A DNA stretch of 48,714 nt from the NCBI RefSeq assembly GCF_003436275.1, contig NZ_QSOP01000018.1, forward strand, positions 1-48,714, given 5' to 3'. Origin of the DNA: Collinsella sp. TM09-10AT (GTDB taxonomy: Bacteria; Actinomycetota; Coriobacteriia; Coriobacteriales; Coriobacteriaceae). The notes under the pieces were generated by a model that searched no databases, was not told the DNA's origin, and saw nothing but the letters and a program-made list of their open reading frames with translations. Numbering within the stretch: position 1 is the first letter of the stretch; each line of letters opens with the position of its first letter. The position numbers and the translations under genes are program-made. Below, piece by piece: positions 24,444-34,297 of the stretch.

Positions 24444-26018
24444 TTGAGCATCACGCCCATCGATAGCATTCGCCGCGCCATCGCCCGCCGCAATGGCGTC
24501 GCCGACCCCACCGTATCGGACGGGGCGCACGGGCAGGGCGGACGCATCGAGAACGGCCTGTTCCCCGCATCGCACACCGCCGAGGAGCTCGCACGAATCC
24601 AAGAGCTAAGCCAGCGTAACGCCGGCGGTCCCGACAGCAGCCAGGTCACACGCCGTCGCCGCGAGCGCGATCGCCAGCCCGGCCCCATCCACCGCATGGT
24701 CAATGCCTGGTGGAACCGCCTGCTCGGAGCCGTCTACGGCGGCGGCTTCTCCACGCAAGAAGCCGAGTACGAAGATCACGCCACCCGTCGCGACTACCTT
24801 TGGAATACCCTGGGCACCGCCGTGTGGGGCATGGTGTTTCCGTTGCTCACCATCGTGTCCACACAGCTCGTGGGCGCCGAGGAGGCTGGCAAATTCTCCA
24901 TCGCCTTTGTCACCGGCACGCTCATCATGATCGCGTGCAACTACGGCGTGCGCAATTTCCAGGTCTCGGACATCGACGAAAAGACGTCCTTTGCCTCTTA
25001 CCAGCTCAACCGCTGGATCTGCGGAGCGCTCGCGCTGGCATGCGGCCTGGTATACAGCAGCGCCCGCGGCTACGATGCGCAGATGGCCACAATCGGCCTG
25101 GGCGTCTACCTGTATAAGGTGATCGACGGCATTGCCGACGTGTACGAGGGACGCCTGCAGCAGGCCGACAAACTCTACCTGGCCGGCATGAGCCAAACGC
25201 TACGATCCGTCGGCGTCATCGCGGTCTTTAGCGTGGCACTGTTCCTCACGCGCAGCATGCCCATCGCCGCCATGGCCATGGGCATCGCCGCGATTGCCTC
25301 GCTCGTGCTGGTCACCGCCCCGCTCGCCCTGCTCGAAACCGAAAAATCACGCCGTATGAGTCTGCGCGAGGCTGGTCACCTGTTTATCCAGTGCGCCCCG
25401 CTCTTTGGTGCGCTGTTCCTGTTCAACCTCATCGAGAGCATGCCCAAGTTCGTGATGGAAGGCACACTGGCCTACAAATACCAGCTGTACTTTAATGCAC
25501 TGTTCTTTCCAGCGCAGGCTATTTTGTTGAGCATTGGATTTATCTATAAACCGCAGCTCCTACGTCTGTCGAGCATTTGGGCGAATCCGCGCAAGCGTCG
25601 CCGCTTTGACTTGATTATTGTTGCCGTTATGGCACTGATCGTGGTCATTACCGGAGCGTGCGCCGCATTTATGGCAGGCCCCGGCATCCCCATCATGAGC
25701 TTTATGTACGGCCTCAACTTTGAGCGCTACCGCACGCTGGCACTGCTAATGGTTGTCGCCGGCGGCGTCACCGCGGCAATCGACTTTATCTACGCCATCA
25801 TCACGGTGTTGCGCCACGCCGGCGATGTCACCAAGATCTACCTGATCTGCTTCGCCGTAAGCGTGGTGCTGCCGGTGATCCTGATTAAGCTGCTGGGTCT
25901 GATGGGCGCCGTGGTGAGCTACCTAGCCATCATGGCCCTACTCCTGGTGCTGCTGATAATCGAGTACGCCCACATCCGCCAGCGCATCGAGCGCGACCGC
26001 AACCCCTACGGCGCCTAA
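24444..26018 (+). CDS. Polysaccharide flippase (MOP/Wzx-like) membrane protein
   Basis: The 524-residue protein has about 12-14 hydrophobic segments from residue 105 on, in the pattern of the multidrug/oligosaccharidyl-lipid/polysaccharide (MOP) exporters that flip lipid-linked sugars outward. The first roughly 100 residues are hydrophilic and cytoplasmic, longer than usual, and contain an Arg-rich stretch (RRRRERDRQPG type). The start is TTG at 24444 with AGAAAGGA seven bases upstream; the in-frame ATGs further up fall in repeat DNA. The substrate is unknown; no glycosyltransferase cluster surrounds it, though a WecA/TagO-type gene lies 7 kb upstream. A paralogue of a peptidoglycan-type flippase cannot be excluded. 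Confidence 0.82.
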   Translation: MSITPIDSIRRAIARRNGVADPTVSDGAHGQGGRIENGLFPASHTAEELARIQELSQRNAGGPDSSQVTRRRRERDRQPGPIHRMVNAWWNRLLGAVYGGGFSTQEAEYEDHATRRDYLWNTLGTAVWGMVFPLLTIVSTQLVGAEEAGKFSIAFVTGTLIMIACNYGVRNFQVSDIDEKTSFASYQLNRWICGALALACGLVYSSARGYDAQMATIGLGVYLYKVIDGIADVYEGRLQQADKLYLAGMSQTLRSVGVIAVFSVALFLTRSMPIAAMAMGIAAIASLVLVTAPLALLETEKSRRMSLREAGHLFIQCAPLFGALFLFNLIESMPKFVMEGTLAYKYQLYFNALFFPAQAILLSIGFIYKPQLLRLSSIWANPRKRRRFDLIIVAVMALIVVITGACAAFMAGPGIPIMSFMYGLNFERYRTLALLMVVAGGVTAAIDFIYAIITVLRHAGDVTKIYLICFAVSVVLPVILIKLLGLMGAVVSYLAIMALLLVLLIIEYAHIRQRIERDRNPYGA

Positions 26019-26098
26019 TTAGCTGCCCCGGTCACCGGAATTTGCGATGGAATCGCCCCGGCTGGGGTCTCGTTGAAGACAATATGCATTACGTAAAA

Positions 26099-26221
26099 CT
26101 AAGTGAGTAGATTTTTACCGAATCCCTGACCACACCGACAGAGCACAAGTCTGTGACCTGCGGTTTTATTGAGGCAAATATGTTGGGTGCTCGGCATTTC
26201 CAAAAAAGTCTACTCACTTAG
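26099..26221. repeat. Long inverted-repeat hairpin element (copy 2)
   Basis: The arms CTAAGTGAGTAGATTTTT (26099-26116) and AAAAAAGTCTACTCACTTAG (26202-26221) are inverted repeats with a small bulge. The interior contains ACCTGCGGTTTTA (26156-26168), the inverse of the 13-mer in the element at 5060-5209, plus AACATA-type sequence also shared. It lies in the 317-base gap between the flippase and the metallophosphoesterase genes. Confidence 0.7.
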
Positions 26222-26237
26222 CCAGCGGGCAGCCAAA

Positions 26238-26268
26238 TGATTATTTAATCCCCGTCCCAGAGAAATCA
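26238..26268. repeat. Hairpin repeat with AATCCCCGTCCCAG loop, copy 2
   Basis: TGATTATTTAATCCCCGTCC followed by CAGAGAAATCA matches the element at 15228-15262 in loop and flanks, but the stem is reduced by mismatches. Confidence 0.5.
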
Positions 26269-26335
26269 ATTAGCGGGCAGAAGGGCAAGAGTAGTCAAAA
26301 AAGCCCCGTCCCAAATTAGCTACCACTTGCACCGA

Positions 26336-27175
26336 TTATTCGCCCGGGTTGATGTTCGCGTAGAACTCCGCCCCATCATCGAGCCGCAGGATGCCCACGC
26401 GACCGAACTCGGAGCCGGTGGCGGCGGCGCAGTCGATGTCGATGCGATCGGGCACGCCGGCGGTATCCTCGCCACCCAGGCGCACAATCTGCCCGCGGCC
26501 CGACTCCTCATCGAGCCCCGCCAGGCCGCCAACCTCGCAATAGCGCCCAAGCGACACCGTGGGCGTGTGGCCGCTCACCACGACCGGGCCCTCGCCCTCG
26601 GCAGAAAGCAGTCCCGTCGGCGCATCCCAATAGCCGTGACGAATCCACAGCAGGTCATCGGACGACTGCACGGCGAGCATTTGCCGCAGCAGCTCGCTAT
26701 CGGCATCGACCGCTCCCCTGCCGTCACCGCAATCGACACCATGCTCAAGCAAAAACGCGCGCGCCGCCTCGGTCTGGATGCCGGCATGCACCAGCAGGTA
26801 CGGGCGCTCCTCGGTCTCGGCCACCGCGTAGAGCGGCAGCGCGGCCATCCATCGCACGAGCTCCTCGTATGCCTCAAATTCCATGTCGTTGAGCTGCTCG
26901 CTCGTCGTCCAGCCACCGTTGATATCCCAGGTCTCGGCATCGAGCGGGTCCTGGCCAATGATGGCATCGAGCATGATCTGCTCGTGATTGCCCTTGAGCA
27001 CGTGGGCGTTGGGCAGCGAGCGCACGAGCTTAATAACGCCGACCGGATCGGGCCCGCGATCGATCATGTCGCCCAGCACGTACAGCGTGTCGTCGGACGT
27101 CAACGAGATCTTAGACAGGGCCTCGTCAAGCGCACGCACGTGCCCGTGAGCATCAGATGTCACATAGATCGCCAT
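26336..27175 (-). CDS. Metallophosphoesterase (PPP-type phosphatase fold)
   Basis: The 279-residue protein has the calcineurin-like metal motifs in order: SDAHGH (Asp8, His10), GDMIDRGPDP (35-44), and GNHEQ (62-66), followed by later His residues (LLVHAGI and VVSGHTPT). This arrangement is that of serine/threonine protein phosphatases of the PrpA/PrpB and ApaH groups, cytoplasmic enzymes that hydrolyse phosphoproteins or dinucleoside tetraphosphates. The substrate cannot be told. AGGAG lies 8 nt before the ATG. It is divergent from the antiporter gene with about 250 bases between. Confidence 0.9.
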   Translation of the reverse strand: MAIYVTSDAHGHVRALDEALSKISLTSDDTLYVLGDMIDRGPDPVGVIKLVRSLPNAHVLKGNHEQIMLDAIIGQDPLDAETWDINGGWTTSEQLNDMEFEAYEELVRWMAALPLYAVAETEERPYLLVHAGIQTEAARAFLLEHGVDCGDGRGAVDADSELLRQMLAVQSSDDLLWIRHGYWDAPTGLLSAEGEGPVVVSGHTPTVSLGRYCEVGGLAGLDEESGRGQIVRLGGEDTAGVPDRIDIDCAAATGSEFGRVGILRLDDGAEFYANINPGE

Positions 27176-27428
27176 GGTACGCCTCTCCTTGCATTGCGGT
27201 CTAAGCCCGGCGCCGCAACTAAAACTTCAAGTTGAACTTAAACGTTACCCATTGTACTCCGTTGCAATAAAGCTGGAAAGGGTTTCCGAGCAGAGGCAAA
27301 GACGGCAGCCGTCTATGACGATATCGCGCACGCCCGTAATCCGCCCCCATAAACCCACCACCTTTGGGTACAAATAACCGCAGACAACTGACCGTGCCAC
27401 GCCAACCACCCAGGAGCGGACACTATCC

Positions 27429-29030
27429 ATGAACCAGATACTTCTCTTTATCGGCCTCGTCATCATTTTGTGCCTGACCATCAAACCCGTCGGCAAAAAA
27501 CTCCCCTTCCCCACCCTCCTCATCTTTATTGCGCTCGGCATGCTGCTCGGCGTCAACGGTCCGGCGCACATCGACTTTAGCGACTACGCGCTCACCGAAA
27601 CCGTCTGCAGCACGGCGCTGCTGTTCATCATGTTCTACGGCGGCTTTAACACCAACATCGACCGTGCCAAACCCGTCGCCGCGCCCGCTGTGCTGCTGAG
27701 CACGCTCGGCGTTATCGCCACCGCCGGCATCACTGGCGTGTTCGCACACTTCGCACTGGGCTTCGACTGGATCGGCGGCCTGCTGCTGGGCTCGGTCGTG
27801 GCGTCGACCGACGCGGCGAGCGTCTTTAGCGTGCTGCGCGAGCACAACCTGTCGCTAAAGGGCGGCACCGACTCGCTGCTCGAGGTCGAATCGGGCTCCA
27901 ACGACCCCGTCGCCTACATGCTCACCGCGGTACTCGCCACCCTCGCGGCGGGTGGCAACATCGACATTCCCGTGCTGCTGGCCAAGCAGATCATCCTGGG
28001 CGTGGGGCTGGGCCTTGCCATCGGCTGGATATCCAGCCGCCTGATTGAGCGCGCACACGCAACGGCCGAGGGCGCGCAGACTATCTTTTTGTTCGCCGTG
28101 GCGATCGTCGCCTACGCACTGCCGAGCTACCTGGGCGGCAACGGCTTTTTGGCCGTATACCTGGCAGGCATTGTGCTGGGCGCGAGCGACATCACCGGCA
28201 AGGTCGAGATGGCGCACTTCTTTGACACCCTTACCGAGATGGCCGAGATGACGATCTTCTTCTTGCTCGGCCTGCTCGTCACGCCCGCGCGCCTGCCGCA
28301 AATGCTGCTACCCGGCCTGGCGCTCATGGCGTTTATGCTCTTTGCGAGCCGCCCCATCGCCGTCGGTCTGCTGCTGGCGCCCTTTAAGACGAGCCCTCGC
28401 CAGGTTGCGCTCGTAAGCTGGGCGGGCTTGCGCGGCGCGGCTTCGGTCGTCTTTAGCCTCTTTGCTGTGGTGGCCGGCGTTCCCGGCGGACACGACCTAT
28501 TTGACCTGGTGTTTGTGATTGCCGTATCGAGCATTGTGGTGCAGGGTTCGCTACTGCCGGCGGTGGCGAAGAAACTTGATATGATCGATGCGGCCGGCGA
28601 CGTGCGCCGCACCTTTAACGACTACCACGACGAGGACGGCATGTCGTTTGTAAAGCTCAAGGTGGGCGCTGGCCATCCGTTTGCCGGGCGCTCGCTCGCC
28701 GATATTGGCAGCGCGACGGACATGCTCGTGGTCTTGGTGCTGCGCGACGGGGCACACCCGGTACTGCCCAACGGCGATACCGTCATCGAGGAAGGCGACC
28801 TTCTGGTGATGGCAGCCCCAACGTTCGAAGAGCGTGCCGAGGTTACGCTGCGCGAGGTCACCGTGACGCCCCACGGTCGCCTGGCCGGTCAGCGCCTGCG
28901 CGACGTGCCGCAGGGCAAGCACCCGTTTATCGTGGTGATGCTCAAGCGCGACGGCCAAACCATCATCCCCGATGGCAACACCCTAATATACGCCGGCGAC
29001 GAAGCCGTCATCGCCACGCTAGCTTCCTAG
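27429..29030 (+). CDS. Potassium/proton antiporter (CPA1, NhaP2/CvrA-type)
   Basis: The 533-residue protein has about 12 membrane helices (residues 1-385) of the monovalent cation:proton antiporter-1 fold, including GSVVASTDAASVF and ESGSNDPVAYMLT, which carry the ion-binding Asp residues, and SWAGLRGAASVVFSL. The C-terminal cytosolic part has two consecutive RCK_C (TrkA-C) domains, about 400-465 and 470-533. That layout fits NhaP2-type K+/H+ antiporters, in which RCK_C domains gate by nucleotide binding. AGGAG lies about 12 nt before the ATG, longer than ideal. It converges with the 63-residue gene, with only 21 bases between. Confidence 0.93.
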   Translation: MNQILLFIGLVIILCLTIKPVGKKLPFPTLLIFIALGMLLGVNGPAHIDFSDYALTETVCSTALLFIMFYGGFNTNIDRAKPVAAPAVLLSTLGVIATAGITGVFAHFALGFDWIGGLLLGSVVASTDAASVFSVLREHNLSLKGGTDSLLEVESGSNDPVAYMLTAVLATLAAGGNIDIPVLLAKQIILGVGLGLAIGWISSRLIERAHATAEGAQTIFLFAVAIVAYALPSYLGGNGFLAVYLAGIVLGASDITGKVEMAHFFDTLTEMAEMTIFFLLGLLVTPARLPQMLLPGLALMAFMLFASRPIAVGLLLAPFKTSPRQVALVSWAGLRGAASVVFSLFAVVAGVPGGHDLFDLVFVIAVSSIVVQGSLLPAVAKKLDMIDAAGDVRRTFNDYHDEDGMSFVKLKVGAGHPFAGRSLADIGSATDMLVVLVLRDGAHPVLPNGDTVIEEGDLLVMAAPTFEERAEVTLREVTVTPHGRLAGQRLRDVPQGKHPFIVVMLKRDGQTIIPDGNTLIYAGDEAVIATLAS

Positions 29031-29051
29031 CAGCCCGTCCCTCTTCAGCTA

Positions 29052-29243
29052 CTAGCTGTCACCCACAGCAAAGTCGCGGAGGTCGAGGCCTTCGCGTTCG
29101 GCTCGGGCTAGGAGCTCTTGGGGCGACTCGTCCTCGATATCCATCACGTCGAGCATGGCAGCGGGAAAGCCCACGCCAGCCGCGCTCCCCGCGTAGTCGA
29201 GCAAGCCCTCGCGCAGCTGGTCTACATCAACTTCAATCTTCAC
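29052..29243 (-). CDS. Small acidic protein of unknown function
   Basis: The 63-residue frame begins at GTG with GGAGG seven bases upstream and is strongly acidic (about 15 Asp/Glu). It contains DVDQLREGLLDYAGSAAGVG and a C-terminal helix (PQELLARAEREGLDLRDFAV). The frame runs further upstream without a stop, but no start there has a comparable ribosome site. I recognise no family. The good ribosome-binding site and high-GC codon use, unlike the low-GC cassette next to it, argue for a real gene. Confidence 0.65.
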   Translation of the reverse strand: MKIEVDVDQLREGLLDYAGSAAGVGFPAAMLDVMDIEDESPQELLARAEREGLDLRDFAVGDS

Positions 29244-29355
29244 GGTGAATCCTCCTACCGGGCAATCGCGGCCGGACAAACCGCACGTCCCAACTGATGT
29301 GCAATAAACTCCAGATACGGCCATAATAAAATAATGAACATCAGGGAGGTTACGG

Positions 29356-29715
29356 ATGATGGACAAGCTCACTGCCATGACAGAACAAGTCAGAGATTTT
29401 TGTGATGCGCACGATTGGCGCAAATATCACACTCCAAAGGAACTTGCCATCGGCATAGCGACAGAGTCCTCCGAACTCCTTCAGCTTTTCCGCTTTATGA
29501 GCGACAAGCGCATTGCAGAAATGTTCGATAGCCCTGATCAGCGCCAAGCCATCGAAGACGAAGTTGCCGACACGCTCCTCTTTCTCCTACGTTTCGCCGA
29601 TCTAAACGGAATCGACCTCCCAAAGGCGCTCTCGTCCAAACTCAAACGCAACGGCGAGCGCTATCCCGTCGACACCAGCTCCAGCGAATACAGAAAGGCG
29701 GCCCACCATGAGTAA
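29356..29715 (+). CDS. MazG-like / dCTPase-type nucleotide pyrophosphohydrolase
   Basis: The 119-residue protein is an all-alpha NTP pyrophosphatase. It has the metal-binding pattern ESSELLQ (ExxE) near 36-42 and DEVADTLL (ExxD) near 72-79, and ends with KLKRNGERYPV, the hallmark of the RS21-C6/DCTPP1 subgroup that hydrolyses dCTP and modified dCTPs to the monophosphate. GGGAGG lies six bases before the ATG. The last 8 bases overlap the start of the GIY-YIG/helicase gene, so the two are translationally linked. Base composition is lower in GC than the flanks. Depleting dNTPs or cleansing modified nucleotides are both possible roles; a defence function is inference. Confidence 0.9.
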   Translation: MMDKLTAMTEQVRDFCDAHDWRKYHTPKELAIGIATESSELLQLFRFMSDKRIAEMFDSPDQRQAIEDEVADTLLFLLRFADLNGIDLPKALSSKLKRNGERYPVDTSSSEYRKAAHHE

Positions 29716-31450
29716 TGAGTTCGCCCTTCGACAATACACGCTTCCCCTCCCCCAACCCTTCGAGGCAAGCGAATCGCTGCAGGACTTTGGCACGCCAAAG
29801 CCCGGATTCCACCATGACGAGAGTTGGCCCGTTCTCTATATTCTGACCAACAGTAAAAACAAAACGGCGTACATCGGTCAAACGACCAATTATCGACGCC
29901 GCATGAAGCAACACGCCGCAAACGTGGACAAAGACTTCGACCGGACCCTCCTGATTGACAATCCAACCTTCAATCAGTCAGCAACATTTGAGTTTGAGAA
30001 TCGACTTATCGAGCTGTTCTGCGCTGACGAAAAATACCAGGTAACCAACGCCAACAATGGCTATGCCCAGTTCGATTATTTTGAGCGACCTCAGTATCGC
30101 CAGAAGTTCAGAGACCTCTGGACAAAGCTTCGCGAAGAGAACTATGCGATCCACCCCATCGAAGAGCTCGAGAATACCGACCTGTTCAAATTCTCGCCCT
30201 TCAAAACGCTCACGCCCGATCAATACGAAACGATTGAGGCGATTTACAGGCGGCTCGAGCAAGAGCATGAAGACATTAAACACGGCGGTCCCAAGAAAGA
30301 GCGCGTAACCGTCGTGAACGGCGCGCCGGGAACAGGCAAAACAATCCTCGCCATCAGTCTCATGTTCAAAATCAAAAATGAGCCGAACCTTTCCGGTCTG
30401 CGGGTCGGCTTCGTGACGCCCATGGAGTCTCTGAGCAAGACGCTCAAAAAACTCACGCACTTCCTCCCCGGGTTAAAGCCCGGCGATATCCTGAGCCCCA
30501 ACGACGTCACAAAAAACGATCGGTATGACGTCTTGCTTGTCGACGAGGCGCACCGACTGGGAAACTACTTATCCGCCGGCGCCGGCATCGGAGCTTTCTA
30601 CAACACATGTGAACGACTCAGCTTGCCGCGCACGAGCAGCCAGGTGGATTGGATTTTCAAATGCTGCGACAAGGCGTACCTGTTCTTTGACCCCAAACAG
30701 CAAGTCCGCGCATCGGGACTCAACCGAGATGGCCTTGAGCAGCGACTCAACCAACTCGAAGAAGCCGGCATCGAGACCGAAGAATTCAACTTGAGTACCC
30801 AAATGCGCGTGCGTGGCGGCGATGAGTACCTCGATTTTGTCTACGACCTGCTTGATAACAAAGCGTACATGCATGCCGGCATGAAGTTCAAAGCACTCTT
30901 TTCATAGGAGCCTTACGATTCGCGAGCCGGGGATCCGGACAGCGATATCCCCAGATACCAGTTTGGAATCGTCGACCGATTTGAGGACTTCTGCTCTCTG
31001 CAGCAAACCAAGGAAGAAGAAGTTGGTCTATCCCGCATGATGGCAGGCTTTGCGTGGAAGTGGGAAACGAAGAATAACAAAGATGCGTTCGATATCGTCA
31101 TCGAGGGCATTCCCAAACGCTGGAACTCAACCCAGAAGGATTGGGTTAACTCCGCCAACGCCGTCAACGAAGTCGGATGCATTCATACGGTACAAGGCTA
31201 CGACCTCAACTACGGATTCGTAATTCTGGGTCCCGACATTTACTACGATTCGAACAAAGATGCAGTCAACGTTAACAGGGCAAACTTCAAAGATGCCGTT
31301 GCCAAGAAAAAGGCAAGCGACGATGATCTGCAAAAGATCATCGTCAACGCCTACTACGTCCTCATGACGCGCGGCATGTTAGGAACGTATCTCTATGTGT
31401 GCGACCCCGCGCTCAAAGAGTACCTGTCACGGTATATCCCGGCGATATAG
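29708..31450 (+). pseudogene. GIY-YIG nuclease + DUF2075 helicase fusion, interrupted by an in-frame TAG
   Basis: The first 399 codons hold a GIY-YIG domain (VLYI.. at 42-45, YIGQT at 55-59, Arg64, Glu95/97) and a P-loop NTPase of the DUF2075/Schlafen-like helicase group: Walker A GAPGTGKT (205-212), Walker B VLLVDEAHR (275-283) and STQMRVRG (363-370). TAG at 30905-30907 stops it, but the same frame stays open for 180 more codons to 31450. That part carries the remaining helicase motifs: GLSRMMAGFAW, CIHTVQGYDLNYG and VLMTRGMLGTYLYVCDP. The upstream product would lack motifs V and VI. A single base change, a sequencing error or readthrough are all possible. Smaller predicted frames would be 29708-30907 and 31037-31450. 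It overlaps the pyrophosphohydrolase gene by 8 bases and has lower GC than its neighbours. Confidence 0.85.
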
Positions 31451-31592
31451 ACCTTGCGACCGCCCTCCCCCATGTAACCATCCTGTAAATCATAGCGGCG
31501 CACTCGAGTTTTACCGTGATGCGGTCGCGCCTAGCGCTCCACTGTGCTAAAGTATCCCGAACGTTCAAACGACTACGAGGGGGAACTAGAAG

Positions 31593-32717
<1,125 letters not shown>

Positions 32718-32786
32718 CCCGCAACGAGCGGGCCGACCAGCCACTTCAAACCACTTGTTATAAACAAATCCGCTAAGGAGTTTTTC

Positions 32787-33950
32787 ATGCGCAAGATTAA
32801 AACCATCGACGACATTACCAAGGACGGCAAAGTCGAATTTGGCGAGGGCTACGAGTTTGTGGGCACCGCCGAGGAGGCCGACGCTATTCTGATGCGCTCC
32901 ACCGACCTGCACGGCCACGAGCTGCCCGAGGGCATCCGCGCCATCGCCCGCTGCGGCGCCGGCGTCAACAACATCCCCGTCGAGGAGTACGCCAAGAAGG
33001 GCGTCGTCGTCTTTAACTCCCCCGGTGCCAACAGCAACGCCGTCAAGGAGCTCGTCCTGGGCATGCTGGTGCTTTCGAGCCGCGGCGTCGTGCAGTCGAT
33101 GAACTGGGTGCGCAACAACGCCGACGACCCCGAGATTCAGGTCGATGCCGAAAAGGCCAAGAAGGCCTTTGTGGGCCGCGAGCTCAAGGGCAAGCGCATC
33201 GGTGTCATCGGTCTGGGCAACGTGGGCTCCAAGGTCGCCAACGCCTGTGTCGACCTGGGCATGGACGTTTACGGCTACGATCCGTTCATTTCCGTCGAGC
33301 ACGCGTGGGTGCTGAGCCGCGAGGTGCAGCGCGTGGGCACGCTCGAGGATCTGTGCCGCGGCTGCGACTACCTCACCGTGCACGTGCCCAGCAAGGCCGA
33401 TACCATCGGCATGATCAGCACCGAGCAGATCGACCTGCTGGCCCCGGACGCCGTGCTCATCAACTACGCGCGCGAGACCATCATTGACGAGGACGCCGTC
33501 GACGCCGCCCTGCGCGCGGGCAAGCTCAGCTGGTTTAGCTGCGACTTTGCCACGCCCAAGACCGTCAAGATGCCCAACACGTTTATCACCACGCATTCGG
33601 GCGCCGGCACCGGCGAGGCCGAGGCCAACTGCGCCGACATGGCCATCAGCGAGCTCAAGGATTACCTGGAAAACGGCAACATCGCGCACAGCGTCAACTA
33701 CCCCGCCTGCAGCATGGGCAAGGCGCGCGCCGCAAGCCGCATTGCCTGCCTGCATGCCAACGTGCCCAACATGATCGGCCAGATCACGGCCATTCTCGCC
33801 AAGGACAACGCCAACGTGCAGCGCATGACCAACGAGTCCGCTGGCGAGAACGCCTACACCATGTTCGACACCGATGAGCACCTGGACGGCAGCACGATCG
33901 AGGCACTTAAGCAAATTCCGTCGATGTATCGTGTGCGCGTGATTAAATAG
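32787..33950 (+). CDS. serA: D-3-phosphoglycerate dehydrogenase
   Basis: SerA oxidises 3-phosphoglycerate with NAD+ in the first serine step. The 387-residue protein has substrate-domain MRSTDLHGHELPEG, RCGAGVNNIPVEEYAKKG, the Rossmann motif GVIGLGNVGSKVAN (about 144-157), and the catalytic Arg/Glu/His set of the 2-hydroxyacid dehydrogenases (INYARETIIDE, THSGAGTGEAE). A C-terminal ACT domain (about 320-387) suggests allosteric control by serine, but it is shorter than E. coli SerA, as in other short-type enzymes. AAGGAG lies before the ATG. It ends in a strong terminator. Confidence 0.97.
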   Translation: MRKIKTIDDITKDGKVEFGEGYEFVGTAEEADAILMRSTDLHGHELPEGIRAIARCGAGVNNIPVEEYAKKGVVVFNSPGANSNAVKELVLGMLVLSSRGVVQSMNWVRNNADDPEIQVDAEKAKKAFVGRELKGKRIGVIGLGNVGSKVANACVDLGMDVYGYDPFISVEHAWVLSREVQRVGTLEDLCRGCDYLTVHVPSKADTIGMISTEQIDLLAPDAVLINYARETIIDEDAVDAALRAGKLSWFSCDFATPKTVKMPNTFITTHSGAGTGEAEANCADMAISELKDYLENGNIAHSVNYPACSMGKARAASRIACLHANVPNMIGQITAILAKDNANVQRMTNESAGENAYTMFDTDEHLDGSTIEALKQIPSMYRVRVIK

Positions 33951-33989
33951 CGCCGGCGCCAATCCTGCCAGACAGACCACGAAGCCCAT

Positions 33990-34026
33990 TCGGCCCCCGT
34001 TTTCACGAAACGGGGGCCGATTTTGT
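33990..34026 (+). terminator. Intrinsic terminator after serA
   Basis: TCGGCCCCCGTTT and GAAACGGGGGCCGA pair in a near-perfect GC-rich stem with a short loop, followed by TTTTGTT. The remaining part of the 347-base gap (34027-34297) is lower in GC and shows no gene. Confidence 0.93.
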
Positions 34027-34297
34027 TGCTCCGGACGACTTTAAAATGATACCCAGAACAAGTTTTTTCAGATAATCGATAGTGAGGCTCAAGTCGCTAA
34101 GCACACCCGCTTTGATAAACAGCTTTATCAGGGACTTTAGTAGGTAAAAATCGATCTCTATGTGCCGAATGTAAGTTGACTGTCCATTTTCCGAAACAAC
34201 TTATTCTAGATAGCATTTTTAAGGCCCCTCCAAGGCGAAATATAAGTCTTTTTGTGACCAAAACTCTAGTCCGCGCGACCGTTTTCCACCCGCGCGG

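Noticed and set aside
29356..31450. An MazEF-type toxin-antitoxin system
   Set aside because: MazG-like pyrophosphohydrolases are unrelated to the MazE/MazF toxin pair, and the partner here is a nuclease-helicase.
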